64,000 bases of DNA from Croceivirga thetidis (GTDB lineage Bacteria > Bacteroidota > Bacteroidia > Flavobacteriales > Flavobacteriaceae): assembly GCF_012272815.1 (NCBI RefSeq), contig NZ_JAAWWL010000001.1, positions 1,237,146 to 1,301,145 of the forward strand, given 5' to 3'. This document shows positions 25,406 through 35,086 of this stretch, in pieces. The translations under genes were made by a program, and so were the position numbers. Numbering within the stretch: position 1 is the first letter of the stretch; each line of letters opens with the position of its first letter. The notes beneath the pieces were generated by a model. That model saw only the letters and a program-made list of their open reading frames with translations. It searched no databases and was not told where the DNA came from.

Positions 25406-26749
25406 ATGGAAGCAAAAATCAAAGCATTTATGGATGAGGTGAAGACCAGAAATGGTCATGAACCCGAATTCATTCAAGCGGTCCAAGAAGTGGCCGAAAC
25501 TGTAATTCCTTATATCGCAAAGCACGAAATTTACAACGGTAAAAACATTCTACTTCGAATGGTAGAACCAGAGCGGTTATTATCATTTCGTGTGGCTTGG
25601 GTTGATGATGATGGAGAAATTCATGTGAATAGGGGGTATAGAATTCAAATGAACTCGGCAATTGGTCCATATAAAGGAGGTTTACGATTTCATCCAACTG
25701 TTAACGCAAGTGTTTTGAAATTTTTGGCTTTTGAACAGGTTTTCAAAAATAGCTTGACCACCCTACCAATGGGAGGTGGAAAAGGAGGTTCAGATTTTGA
25801 CCCGAAAGGTAAATCCGATGATGAGGTAATGCGTTTTTGTCATGCTTTTATGTTGGAGTTGTGTCGCCATATCGGTCCGAATACAGATGTTCCTGCGGGT
25901 GATATCGGTGTTGGGTCTCGAGAAATTGGTTTCCTTTTCGGTGCTTATAAAAAGATACGAAATGAATTTACTGGAGTATTGACAGGAAAAGGACGTTCTT
26001 GGGGTGGATCACTTATCCGTCCGGAAGCTACGGGTTATGGTACTGTTTATTTTGCCGATAGTATGCTAAAGACCAAAAGTGACTCTTTCGAAGGCAAAAA
26101 GGTTGTAATCTCAGGCTCAGGAAATGTAGCGCAATTTGCAGCTGAAAAAGTTCTTCAACTAGGTGGTAAGGTTTTGACCCTTTCTGATTCAGGTGGATAC
26201 ATTTATGATAAGGATGGTATCGATGAGGAGAAATTGGAATGGGTGATGGATTTGAAAAATAACCGTCGTGGTAGGATTTCTGAATATGCAGAGAAGTTTT
26301 CAAGTGCAGAATACCAGAAAGGGAAAACACCTTGGGAAGTACCATGTGATGTGGCCTTACCTTGTGCCACACAAAATGAGTTGAACGGCGATGATGCCGC
26401 TACTCTTTTGAAAAATGGATGTATAGCCGTTTCTGAAGGTGCTAATATGCCATCAACTCCTGAAGCTATTCATGCCTTTCATGAAGCAAAAATACTATTC
26501 GCTCCAGGCAAAGCTTCCAATGCAGGCGGTGTTGCTACTTCAGGATTGGAAATGTCTCAAAACTCACTTCGTATAAGCTGGACACGAGAGGAAGTTGACG
26601 AGCGATTGAAGGCCATTATGAACGATATTCACGAATCATGCATTGAATATGGTACCGAAGAAGGAGGTTACTGTAATTATGTAAAAGGAGCCAATATCGC
26701 CGGTTTTGTTAAGGTGGCCGACGCCATGCTTGCCCAAGGTGTGATATAA
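25406..26749 (+). CDS. gdhA: NADP-type glutamate dehydrogenase
   Basis: A 447-residue hexameric-type glutamate dehydrogenase that assimilates ammonium into 2-oxoglutarate. Substrate-binding PYKGGLRFHP is at 88-97, the catalytic lysine is K126 in PMGGGKGG, and the Rossmann region follows RPEATGYG with ISGSGNVAQFA. Length and the GRSWGGSLIRPEATG block fit the NADP-specific 450-residue class. It has its own -7 box and a good terminator, so it is probably monocistronic. Confidence 0.95.
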   Translation: MEAKIKAFMDEVKTRNGHEPEFIQAVQEVAETVIPYIAKHEIYNGKNILLRMVEPERLLSFRVAWVDDDGEIHVNRGYRIQMNSAIGPYKGGLRFHPTVNASVLKFLAFEQVFKNSLTTLPMGGGKGGSDFDPKGKSDDEVMRFCHAFMLELCRHIGPNTDVPAGDIGVGSREIGFLFGAYKKIRNEFTGVLTGKGRSWGGSLIRPEATGYGTVYFADSMLKTKSDSFEGKKVVISGSGNVAQFAAEKVLQLGGKVLTLSDSGGYIYDKDGIDEEKLEWVMDLKNNRRGRISEYAEKFSSAEYQKGKTPWEVPCDVALPCATQNELNGDDAATLLKNGCIAVSEGANMPSTPEAIHAFHEAKILFAPGKASNAGGVATSGLEMSQNSLRISWTREEVDERLKAIMNDIHESCIEYGTEEGGYCNYVKGANIAGFVKVADAMLAQGVI

Positions 26750-26774
26750 CCAAAGGGTATAGAAATGAATTATG

Positions 26775-26812
26775 GACCCATCTAGTAAATACTGGATGGG
26801 TCTTTTATCTTT
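26775..26812 (+). terminator. Intrinsic terminator after gdhA
   Basis: GACCCATC (26775-26782) pairs with GATGGGTC (26795-26802), followed by TTTTATCTTT. The T-rich tail doubles as the TATCTTTA -7-like box of recO. Confidence 0.8.
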
Positions 26813-26817
26813 AGCCC

Positions 26818-27537
26818 ATGCAAGTCACTACAAGGGCAATTGTATTATCAAGCTTGAAATACGGAGATTCGAGTTTAATTGTTAAAGCTTTCACGGCTTC
26901 CGACGGGCTTAAATCGTATTTGTTAAAAGGTGTACTAACCTCCAAAAAAAGCAAGCTCAAAGCTGCTCTTTTTCAACCCTTGACCCAATTGGAATTGGTG
27001 GCTTATCATAAAAATAAAGGAAGCCTTGAAAGTATACGAGAGGCAAAGGTTGTCAATCCTTACAAGACCTTACATAGCGATATTATAAAGAACAGTTTGG
27101 TATTGTTTTTGGCTGAAATGTTGACAAACTCAATTCAAGAAGAACAGGCAGACCAATCGTTGTTAAACTATTTGGAGTATAGTTTCAGTTGGTTGGATAA
27201 TAATGACTTCATCTCTCAATTTCATTTGTTGTTTTTAGTAAATCTTTCAAAGTATTTGGGTTTCTATCCCGATGAGTCAAATATTTCTGGACATTATTTT
27301 GATTTGTTGGAAGGAAATTTTAGAGCGACCCCAAATTTAAATCCCTTGATAGAAAACGAACAAACCGAATTGTTCAAACGATTTTTGGGCATTAATTTTG
27401 ATGCACTAAAGTCAATTAAAACCAATAAAAGAAGCCGACAAGAATTACTGAAAAGTGTGATTTTGTATTATGAATTACATTTGCACGGTTTCAGAAAACC
27501 TAAGTCCTTGGCGGTGCTAAATGCCGTGTTCGACTAA
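26818..27537 (+). CDS. recO: DNA repair protein RecO
   Basis: A 239-residue recombination mediator that loads RecA with RecR during repair and replication restart. The N-terminal OB-fold starts VTTRAIVLSSLKYGDSSLIVKAFT and is followed by a helical domain. The four-cysteine zinc finger found in many RecO proteins is absent, as is usual in Bacteroidota. A TATCTTTA box ends only five bases before the ATG. Its stop is one base from the start of the TonB receptor gene, so they are likely co-transcribed. Confidence 0.92.
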   Translation: MQVTTRAIVLSSLKYGDSSLIVKAFTASDGLKSYLLKGVLTSKKSKLKAALFQPLTQLELVAYHKNKGSLESIREAKVVNPYKTLHSDIIKNSLVLFLAEMLTNSIQEEQADQSLLNYLEYSFSWLDNNDFISQFHLLFLVNLSKYLGFYPDESNISGHYFDLLEGNFRATPNLNPLIENEQTELFKRFLGINFDALKSIKTNKRSRQELLKSVILYYELHLHGFRKPKSLAVLNAVFD

Positions 27538-27538
27538 T

Positions 27539-29953
27539 ATGCACAAAAAGATTACCTTCTTTTTACTGTCTTTGATTTCAATGACGGCAATTGCCCAGCA
27601 AATTACCGTTTTGGATGCGGATTCTGGTAGTCCTATCTCTAATGTTGCCCTCTTCAATAAAACTAAATCCAAAACGGTCATAACCAATTTTGACGGTAAG
27701 ACCAGCCTCTTGATTTTTGATGATAATGAACGTATTTATTTCCGTCACATAAACTACGGAGAATATCAAACCACAAAACAAAATCTGCTGCGAAAAGGAA
27801 ACCGTTTATATCTTGTTCAAAAGGCAGAACAATTAGATGAGGTAGTTCTTTCGGTATCCAAATGGCAACAGCAACGCAAAGACATCCCTCAAAAAATTGC
27901 AAATATCGATGCCCAGAGCATTGCATTTACCAATCCACAAACATCGGCTGATTTATTACAGAATAGTGGTAAGGTATTTGTTCAGAAAAGTCAATTGGGA
28001 GGGGGGAGCCCAATGATTCGGGGGTTTGCAACCAATAGGGTATTACTCTCAGTTGATGGTGTTCGAATGAACAACGCCATTTTCAGAGGCGGAAATATTC
28101 AAAATGTAATTTCCATAGATCCCTTCACAGTTAAAAGCACAGAGGTCATTTTTGGCCCTGGTTCCGTAATTTACGGGAGTGACGCCATAGGGGGTGTCAT
28201 GAATTTCTATACAAAAGCACCACGGTTTTCATACACGGACAGTTTGACTTTTTCTGGAAACGTCAATTACCGATTTTCATCAGCTAATACTGAAAATACA
28301 GCTCATCTTGATTTTAATTTGGGGCATCAAACTTGGGCAAGCCATACAAGTGTTTCGTACAATAATTTTGGTGATTTAACCATGGGTTCGAATGGCCGTG
28401 AATCGTATTTGCGCCAAAATATTGTGAGAAGAATAAATGGTCAAGATGAATTAGTGAACAACGAAAATCCTGAAAAACAACTTCCTTCTGGTTATGACCA
28501 GATAAACCTGATGCAAAAATTCAAATACCAGCCGAATAAGACCTACACCTATGACTTGGGATTGTATTATTCTGAAACTTCCGATTTTTCAAGGTATGAC
28601 AGATTAATTCGACCAAATAGCACCGGCGATGGCCTGCGTTCAGCGGAATGGTTCTATGGGCCACAAAAATGGTTTATGGGTAATCTTCAAATTACCAAGG
28701 AAGGTAGAAATAAGTTTTATGACGGGGTTCGATTGACTACTGCTTATCAGTTTTTTGAAGAAAGTCGAAACGAAAGGGCCTTTCAAGACCCAATCCGTTA
28801 TAGAACAAAAGAAAACGTCAATGCCCTATCGGTTAATCTTGATTTTGAGAATAAAAAAATTGGTAATCTTCGTTTGTACTATGGTGCGGAATATATTTTC
28901 AATAAGGTCAATTCCGTTGGTAGTCAATTGAATATTGAGACACAATCTAAGCAACCTCAAGCATCCCGATACCCAGATGGTGCTACTTGGCAAACCTTTG
29001 CAGGTTATTTGAACAGCGAGTATAAAATCAAACCTAATTTCACATTGCTTTCGGGCTTGCGTTATAGTCAGGTTTGGGTTGATGCACAGTTTGAGGATAC
29101 CTTTTTTCAATTTCCTTTTGAAGAAGCGGATATTATTACTGGGGCACTTACTGGTAGTATCGGATTTAGTTGGTTCCCGAGAAAAAACCTGCAAGTAACA
29201 TTAAATGGCTCGACAGGTTTTCGAGCTCCAAATATTGATGATGTTGGTAAAATATTCGATTCAGAACCTGGCTCGGTGGTAGTGCCAAATGCTGATTTGG
29301 AACCTGAATATGCTTATAATGTGGACTTTGGTATTCAAAAGAATTTTGGAGATAAGGTAGTGATAAAAGCAGCCACGTATTATACTTATTTGGTTGATGC
29401 TTTGGTTCGAAGGGATTTTCTTTTTAATGGACAATCTGAGATTCAATACAATGGCGAATTGAGTAACGTACAAGCCATTCAGAATGCGGCTAGGGCTTAT
29501 GTTTATGGACTTGAATTTGGTATGGAAGCTTTTCTGAATGAGAATTGGTCGTTTTCGGGTAATATGACCCTTACTGAAGGTGTGGAAGAAGATGATAATG
29601 GTACCGATTCTCCTGCCAGGCATGTTGCACCATTATTTGCCGATGCACATATTATTTGGAAAAATAGAAAGTTCAAAACAGATTTATTTTTGAATTACAA
29701 CGGGCAATTGGCCTTTGAAGAATTAGCACTTTCTGAACGCAGTAAAAATTTCATTTATGCTAGTGATGAAAACGGAAATCCATTTTCACCTTCATGGTAT
29801 ACCCTAAATTTCAGATCTCAATACACGATTTCAAACACCTGGACAGCATCATTAAATTTGGAGAATTTTACCGACCAACGTTACCGAACCTATTCGTCTG
29901 GTATAGTAGCTCCAGGGATAAATTTAATCTTAGGACTAGGATATAAATTTTAA
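27539..29953 (+). CDS. TonB-dependent receptor, haem/siderophore-type
   Basis: An 804-residue outer-membrane receptor. A signal peptide (ending in AIAQ) is followed by a short carboxypeptidase-regulatory-like beta domain (about 20-100), the plug (SGKVFVQKSQLGGGSPMIRGF ... DAIGGVMNF), and a 22-strand barrel ending in LGLGYKF. The plug motifs and the LENFTDQRYRTYSSG end resemble haem/haemoglobin or cobalamin-type receptors; the ligand is not proven. I start at 27539, one base after the recO stop, because the signal peptide begins there. Confidence 0.88.
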   Translation: MHKKITFFLLSLISMTAIAQQITVLDADSGSPISNVALFNKTKSKTVITNFDGKTSLLIFDDNERIYFRHINYGEYQTTKQNLLRKGNRLYLVQKAEQLDEVVLSVSKWQQQRKDIPQKIANIDAQSIAFTNPQTSADLLQNSGKVFVQKSQLGGGSPMIRGFATNRVLLSVDGVRMNNAIFRGGNIQNVISIDPFTVKSTEVIFGPGSVIYGSDAIGGVMNFYTKAPRFSYTDSLTFSGNVNYRFSSANTENTAHLDFNLGHQTWASHTSVSYNNFGDLTMGSNGRESYLRQNIVRRINGQDELVNNENPEKQLPSGYDQINLMQKFKYQPNKTYTYDLGLYYSETSDFSRYDRLIRPNSTGDGLRSAEWFYGPQKWFMGNLQITKEGRNKFYDGVRLTTAYQFFEESRNERAFQDPIRYRTKENVNALSVNLDFENKKIGNLRLYYGAEYIFNKVNSVGSQLNIETQSKQPQASRYPDGATWQTFAGYLNSEYKIKPNFTLLSGLRYSQVWVDAQFEDTFFQFPFEEADIITGALTGSIGFSWFPRKNLQVTLNGSTGFRAPNIDDVGKIFDSEPGSVVVPNADLEPEYAYNVDFGIQKNFGDKVVIKAATYYTYLVDALVRRDFLFNGQSEIQYNGELSNVQAIQNAARAYVYGLEFGMEAFLNENWSFSGNMTLTEGVEEDDNGTDSPARHVAPLFADAHIIWKNRKFKTDLFLNYNGQLAFEELALSERSKNFIYASDENGNPFSPSWYTLNFRSQYTISNTWTASLNLENFTDQRYRTYSSGIVAPGINLILGLGYKF

Positions 29954-30014
29954 ATAGACCATTCTCTCTAAATAAGATTCCAAGCAATTTAAATGGAGAG
30001 CCTGGTCCATATTG

Positions 30015-30050
30015 AAAAAAAGCCCTGTTCAAATTGTTGAACAGGGCTTT
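30015..30050 (-). terminator. Intrinsic terminator, mainly minus strand
   Basis: AAAGCCCTGTTCAA (30019-30032) pairs perfectly with TTGAACAGGGCTTT (30037-30050), 14 bp. On the minus strand it is followed by a strong T-run (30021-30015), on the plus strand only by TTT, so it mainly ends the gene at 30070 and weakly the TonB receptor gene. Confidence 0.85.
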
Positions 30051-30069
30051 CAAAAATTATCAGAGCAAA

Positions 30070-30480
30070 TTAATTATTGTCAGTTGCTTCTTCCACTTTT
30101 TTAGCTGCTTCATTGACAATTTTTTTTGCATCATCAGTTGTTTCTTCAACAGCATTTTTAACATCATTACCCATTTCTTTTGCTTTGTCCATCGCAGCAT
30201 CACCTTTTGCTTTTAGACTATCCATGGCCTTTTCTCCTTCTGCCATTAATGAATCCCCTGCTTTTTTCATTTCATCAACAGCATTCTGACCTGCCTCTTT
30301 AAGGTTGTCGCCGGCTTCCTTTAAGTTATCAGCGGCTTCTTTAAGATTATCACCGGCTTCATCAAAGGCGTTTTCTGTCGCTTCAGTAGCTTCTTCGGCT
30401 TTTTTTGCCGCTTCCTTACAAGAAACAGCTGTTCCAGTAACTAAAACAATTGCCATAAAGGCAAAAATCAATTTTTTCAT
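30070..30480 (-). CDS. Lipoprotein with LEA/apolipoprotein-like helical repeats
   Basis: A 136-residue protein with a lipoprotein signal (GTAVSC, Cys21). The rest is one long amphipathic helix with a repeated heptad-like unit A(G/A)DNLKE near residues 42-65 and later DSLMAEGEKAMDSLKAKGD. It resembles late-embryogenesis-abundant and hydrophilic stress proteins, which stabilise membranes or proteins during desiccation or freezing. That role is inferred from composition. It is alone on the minus strand between two plus-strand genes. Confidence 0.75.
   Translation of the reverse strand: MKKLIFAFMAIVLVTGTAVSCKEAAKKAEEATEATENAFDEAGDNLKEAADNLKEAGDNLKEAGQNAVDEMKKAGDSLMAEGEKAMDSLKAKGDAAMDKAKEMGNDVKNAVEETTDDAKKIVNEAAKKVEEATDNN
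30293..30355 (-). repeat. Three 21-nt tandem units inside the LEA-like gene
   Basis: Units at 30293-30313, 30314-30334 and 30335-30355 each encode A(G/A)DNLKE. They share most positions but not all, so the repeat is old and kept at protein level. Confidence 0.7.
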
Positions 30481-30604
30481 TTTTATATGGTTTTAATAGT
30501 CAGACACTAATTGAGCCCAATAGTCACAAATTGATTCAATTTTTTTCGTGGCCCTTTGTGATTTCTTAATTGCCTGTTAGGGGTATAATTACCCGTTAAA
30601 TCTT

Positions 30605-30612
30605 TATTTTTG
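30605..30612 (+). promoter_or_regulatory. -7 box of ileS
   Basis: TATTTTTG matches TAnnTTTG 22 nt before the ileS start codon. Confidence 0.45.
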
Positions 30613-30634
30613 CAAACTTTCATTGTGATGTGAA

Positions 30635-33600
30635 ATGGCAAAAAAGTTTCGTGAATATAAAGGATTGAACCTGCCTAAGGTAGGTGAAGAGGTGTTGGAT
30701 TTCTGGAAGCGAGAAAACATCTTTGAAAAAAGTGTGTCTACCAGAGAAGGCAAAGAGAATTTCGTCTTTTATGAAGGTCCTCCTTCTGCTAATGGTATGC
30801 CCGGCATTCATCATGTTATGGCAAGAACCATTAAAGATATTTTTCCACGATATAAGACCATGAAAGGTTTTCAGGTAAAAAGAAAAGCCGGTTGGGATAC
30901 CCATGGCCTACCTATTGAACTCGGTGTTGAAAAAGAACTTGGTATTACCAAGGAAGATATCGGGAAAAAGATATCCGTTGAGGAGTATAACGAAGCCTGT
31001 CGGAAAGCAGTAATGCGCTATACAGATGTTTGGGAAGAAATGACCGAAAAAACAGGCTATTGGACCGATATGGAGGATCCTTATATCACCTATAAGAGCA
31101 AATACATGGAAACGGTGTGGTGGCTCTTAAAACAAATTTATGATAAGGGACTAATCTATAAAGGTTATACCATTCAACCATATTCGCCAAAGGCGGGTAC
31201 AGGCCTTAGTTCTCATGAACTAAATCAACCGGGAACCTATCAAGATGTTACCGACACTACGGTTACTGCCCAGTTCAAGACCAAAAAAGAAACCCTCCCT
31301 ATTTCTTTAAAAGACATTGAAGGTGACGTTTATTTTTTGGCATGGACCACGACGCCATGGACGCTCCCTTCAAATACAGCTTTGACGGTAGGACCAAAGA
31401 TTGATTATGTTTTGGTAAAAACGTTCAACCAATACACATTTGAACCAACAAATGTGGTATTGGCCAAAGCTTTAGTAGGAAAACAATTTTCAGGAAAATA
31501 CTTCGAAGCGGAGTCGGACAATGATTTTTCTACGTTTTCTTCTGAATCGAAGAAAATACCTTATAAAATTCTAAGCGAAAGCAAAGGTGCAGATTTGGTC
31601 GGAATCCGATATGAACAACTCATTGATTACGTGCAACCCTACCAAAATGCTGAAAACGCCTTTAGAGTCATCGCTGGTGATTTCGTGACAACCGAAGATG
31701 GTACAGGTATAGTTCATACAGCACCCACCTTTGGTGCCGACGACGCCATGGTGGCCAAGCAGGCGAATCCACCCGTTCCGCCAATGTTGGTGCTTGATGA
31801 AAATGATAATCCTGTGCCACTGGTAGACCTACAGGGAAAATTTCGCCCTGAACTTAAAGAATTCGGCAAGAAATATGTCAAAAACGAATATTACACTGAT
31901 GGTGAGGCTCCTGAAAAGTCAATTGATGTAGAAATTGCCATTAAGCTAAAGACGGAAAACAAGGCTTTTAAAGTGGAGAAGTATCTCCACAGTTATCCTA
32001 ATTGTTGGCGAACCGATAAACCGATTTTATACTACCCTCTTGATTCTTGGTTTATAGAAATAACAAAGGTTCGCGACCGAATGTACGAATTGAACCAAAC
32101 CATAAACTGGAAACCAAAATCCACAGGTGAGGGCCGTTTTGGAAATTGGCTCGCAAATGCCAACGATTGGAATCTATCACGTTCTCGATATTGGGGTATT
32201 CCACTTCCAATTTGGCGCACGGATGATGGTAAAGAAGAAAGGATAATTGGGTCTGTTGAAGAGTTGAAATCGGAAATGGCGAAGTCGGTTTCAGCTGGGT
32301 TTATGAATAGTTATATTTTCGACGATTTCATTGTTGGTGACATGAGCGAGGAAAACTATGATAAAGTTGACCTACATAAGAACATTGTTGATCAAATTAT
32401 TTTAGTCTCAGAGGATGGGAAACCGATGAAACGAGAATCAGATTTGATTGATGTCTGGTTTGATAGTGGTTCTATGCCCTATGCCCAATGGCACTATCCA
32501 TTTGAAAATAAAGATTTGATTGATTCCGGCGAGGCATATCCAGCCAACTTTATTGCTGAAGGGGTCGACCAAACCAGAGGTTGGTTTTATACGCTCCATG
32601 CTATAGCTACCCTTGTTTTTGATCAAGTGTCCTACAAGAATGTGGTGTCAAATGGCTTGGTTCTCGATAAGGATGGTAAAAAAATGTCAAAGCGTTTGGG
32701 TAATGCTGTTGACCCGTTTGAAACGATCAAAGCTCATGGAGCTGATGCTACTCGTTGGTATATGATATCAAATGCAAATCCTTGGGACAATTTGAAGTTT
32801 GATATCGAAGGAATTGCAGAGGTTAAGCGGAAGTTCTTTGGTACGCTCTACAATACGTATTCGTTCTTTTCGCTTTATGCAAATATTGATGGGTTCACTT
32901 TTGATGAGAAAGAAATTTCATTGCAGAATCGACCAGAACTGGACCAGTGGATACTCTCTGAGCTAAATACACTTATAAAGTTTGTAGATGAAGCCTATGC
33001 CGATTATGAGCCGACTAAAGCTGCTCGGGCCATATCTGACTTTGTTCAAGAAAATCTCAGCAATTGGTACGTACGTTTAAGCAGAAGGCGATTCTGGAAA
33101 GGAGATTACCAACAAGATAAAATCTCTGCATACCAGACCTTATACCATTGCTTGGTGACTACTGCCAAACTCATGGCGCCGATTGCTCCTTTCTTTTCTG
33201 ACAGATTGTACAAAGATTTGGATGCAGTGACCAATAGAGAAGGGTTTGATAGCATCCATTTGGCTGATTTTCCAGTTTTTGAAGATTCGTACATAAATGT
33301 AAAATTGGAAGAAAAGATGCAGACCGCCCAAAAAGTGACTTCGTTGGTTTTGTCTATTCGTCAAAAAGAGAAAATTAAGGTGCGCCAGCCGCTACAAAAA
33401 GTGATGGTTCCAGTCTTAAATGGGCATCAAAAAGAGGTTATTGCGTCAGTTGCTGAATTGATTAAAGCTGAAGTTAATGTTAAAGAGTTGGAATTGATGG
33501 ACGATGCTTCAGAAATCTTAGTGAAACAAATTAAGCCGAATTTTAAGACATTGGGACCTAAGTATGGTAAGGATATGAAGGTCATTGCAGGAAAAGTAGC

Positions 33601-34042
33601 ACAGATGGACCAAGCGGATATCCAAAAAATGGAGCAGGAAGGCGAAATTTCACTTGATTTGGAAAATAAATCGATTAAATTACAGTTGTCCGACGTAGAG
33701 ATTACCTCACAGGATATTGAGGGATGGCTGGTCGCCAACTCTGGCCCCCTAACAGTTGCATTGGATATTAAAATCAATGAAGAACTCAAAAGGGAAGGAA
33801 TCGCTAGGGAATTGGTCAACCGAATCCAAAATTTAAGAAAAGAATCTGGGTTTGAGGTAACGGATAAAATAGATATAAAAATTCAAAAAGATGGATATGT
33901 AGAAAAGGCAATTGCAAGTAATGAGAGCTATCTAAAGAGCGAAACGCTAACTGAAGATTTGAGTCTCGAAGAACATCTTGAAGATGGCACGGCAATTGCT
34001 TTTGACGACATAAACACAAAATTGTTGATTAAAAAACACTGA
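30635..34042 (+). CDS. ileS: Isoleucyl-tRNA synthetase
   Basis: An 1135-residue class I synthetase that charges tRNA-Ile. The HIGH-type motif is PGIHH at 56-60 and KMSKR is at 683-687. The editing domain lies between them (AWTTTPWTLPSN is its threonine-rich core), and the anticodon-binding domain follows. The length and the lack of a C-terminal zinc finger place it in the longer, eukaryote-like type, which is often linked to mupirocin tolerance in other bacteria. The DksA-like gene starts 2 bp after its stop. Confidence 0.96.
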   Translation: MAKKFREYKGLNLPKVGEEVLDFWKRENIFEKSVSTREGKENFVFYEGPPSANGMPGIHHVMARTIKDIFPRYKTMKGFQVKRKAGWDTHGLPIELGVEKELGITKEDIGKKISVEEYNEACRKAVMRYTDVWEEMTEKTGYWTDMEDPYITYKSKYMETVWWLLKQIYDKGLIYKGYTIQPYSPKAGTGLSSHELNQPGTYQDVTDTTVTAQFKTKKETLPISLKDIEGDVYFLAWTTTPWTLPSNTALTVGPKIDYVLVKTFNQYTFEPTNVVLAKALVGKQFSGKYFEAESDNDFSTFSSESKKIPYKILSESKGADLVGIRYEQLIDYVQPYQNAENAFRVIAGDFVTTEDGTGIVHTAPTFGADDAMVAKQANPPVPPMLVLDENDNPVPLVDLQGKFRPELKEFGKKYVKNEYYTDGEAPEKSIDVEIAIKLKTENKAFKVEKYLHSYPNCWRTDKPILYYPLDSWFIEITKVRDRMYELNQTINWKPKSTGEGRFGNWLANANDWNLSRSRYWGIPLPIWRTDDGKEERIIGSVEELKSEMAKSVSAGFMNSYIFDDFIVGDMSEENYDKVDLHKNIVDQIILVSEDGKPMKRESDLIDVWFDSGSMPYAQWHYPFENKDLIDSGEAYPANFIAEGVDQTRGWFYTLHAIATLVFDQVSYKNVVSNGLVLDKDGKKMSKRLGNAVDPFETIKAHGADATRWYMISNANPWDNLKFDIEGIAEVKRKFFGTLYNTYSFFSLYANIDGFTFDEKEISLQNRPELDQWILSELNTLIKFVDEAYADYEPTKAARAISDFVQENLSNWYVRLSRRRFWKGDYQQDKISAYQTLYHCLVTTAKLMAPIAPFFSDRLYKDLDAVTNREGFDSIHLADFPVFEDSYINVKLEEKMQTAQKVTSLVLSIRQKEKIKVRQPLQKVMVPVLNGHQKEVIASVAELIKAEVNVKELELMDDASEILVKQIKPNFKTLGPKYGKDMKVIAGKVAQMDQADIQKMEQEGEISLDLENKSIKLQLSDVEITSQDIEGWLVANSGPLTVALDIKINEELKREGIARELVNRIQNLRKESGFEVTDKIDIKIQKDGYVEKAIASNESYLKSETLTEDLSLEEHLEDGTAIAFDDINTKLLIKKH

Positions 34043-34044
34043 AA

Positions 34045-34428
34045 ATGGCAGAAGATTTAAAGGTTAGATATTCCGATGCCGATTTGGCAGAGTTCAAATC
34101 TCTCATCGAAGAAAAAATAGAAAAGGCCAAGAAACATCTTGACCTCTTAAAAAGCTCATACATGAATGATGGTAACAACGGCACCGATGATACCTCCCCT
34201 ACCTTCAAGGCTTTTGAAGAAGGTTCTGAAACAATGAGTAAAGAGGCCAATACCCAGTTGGCCATACGTCAAGAGAAGTTTATTCGTGATCTTAAGAACG
34301 CAATTCTAAGGATAGAAAATAAAACATACGGAATTTGCCGTGTTACTGGTAAGCTAATAAATAAAGAGCGACTTAAATTAGTTCCTCACGCTACTTTGAG
34401 TATCGAAGCAAAAAATATGCAGAAATAA
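34045..34428 (+). CDS. DksA/TraR-like protein with degenerate zinc finger
   Basis: A 127-residue protein with an N-terminal coiled coil (FKSLIEEKIEKAKKHLDLL) and a C-terminal region that aligns with the DksA zinc finger. Only one of the four cysteines remains (YGICRVTGKL); the others are replaced in RLKLVPHATLSIEAKN. This form is usual in Bacteroidota. DksA-type proteins enter the RNA polymerase secondary channel and adjust rRNA and stress transcription, but this variant may behave differently. It is 2 bp after ileS and 4 bp before the next gene. Confidence 0.85.
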   Translation: MAEDLKVRYSDADLAEFKSLIEEKIEKAKKHLDLLKSSYMNDGNNGTDDTSPTFKAFEEGSETMSKEANTQLAIRQEKFIRDLKNAILRIENKTYGICRVTGKLINKERLKLVPHATLSIEAKNMQK

Positions 34429-34432
34429 GCCA

Positions 34433-35053
34433 ATGCGGCTTTTAGTTCTTGCTTTATTCCTGTGCTCTTTAAGCCTTTTGAACGGCCAAAAGATTATCAA
34501 AAAGACGATTGCAAGTACCCGGATTTCATCAATTTCAATTGATTTAGCCAATTGTTATAGTCTTGAATTGGATACGGCGGATTCAAATGAAATACTTGTG
34601 GAGGGTTCAATTGCAGGTGCCGATAACAATGATGTTTTGATTAATATTCAGGAAAAAGGCGGCAATATCAGTCTAAGTTCCGATTTTCAGCCGAATCACA
34701 TTGAACGAACCAGTAAGTTTGGTGCCCTTACCTATGTTGCCATAGATTTAAAAATAGTAATACCTGAAAACCTCTTGGTTCGAATGTTCGGCACTAGCAC
34801 TCAAGTTGAAGTAAAGGGCAATTATAAGCAATTTGAGCTCACTTTGGCTGATGGCAATTGCAAATTAATGGGTGATTTTGAATCAGCCTCGATAAAAACG
34901 CAAGAAGGGGACATTACTGTAAATTCTGCAATTGGAACCATAGATGCAAAAAGTAGTTATGGAAAGGTTTCATTAGGGGTCATAACTGAAGGTGATTCAG
35001 TCTATGTGCTGAATTCAATTCAGGGAAACATCTATGTAAACCAAACGGATTAA
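34433..35053 (+). CDS. Exported DUF4097-like beta-helix protein
   Basis: A 206-residue protein with a short signal peptide (ending LLNGQ). It continues as repeated beta strands with the pattern of putative adhesin/DUF4097 proteins: VRMFGTSTQVEVKGNY, LTLADGNCKLMGDF, IKTQEGDITVNSAIGTID, KSSYGKVSLG. Such sequences fold as a right-handed beta-helix. The function is not known. It is tightly packed between the DksA-like gene and lspA. Confidence 0.7.
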   Translation: MRLLVLALFLCSLSLLNGQKIIKKTIASTRISSISIDLANCYSLELDTADSNEILVEGSIAGADNNDVLINIQEKGGNISLSSDFQPNHIERTSKFGALTYVAIDLKIVIPENLLVRMFGTSTQVEVKGNYKQFELTLADGNCKLMGDFESASIKTQEGDITVNSAIGTIDAKSSYGKVSLGVITEGDSVYVLNSIQGNIYVNQTD

Positions 35054-35059
35054 TATCAT

Positions 35060-35067
35060 TATTTTTG
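35060..35067 (+). promoter_or_regulatory. -7 box of lspA
   Basis: TATTTTTG matches TAnnTTTG 19 nt before the lspA ATG. Confidence 0.4.
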
Positions 35068-35086
35068 CCCACTCAATCAGGGATTT

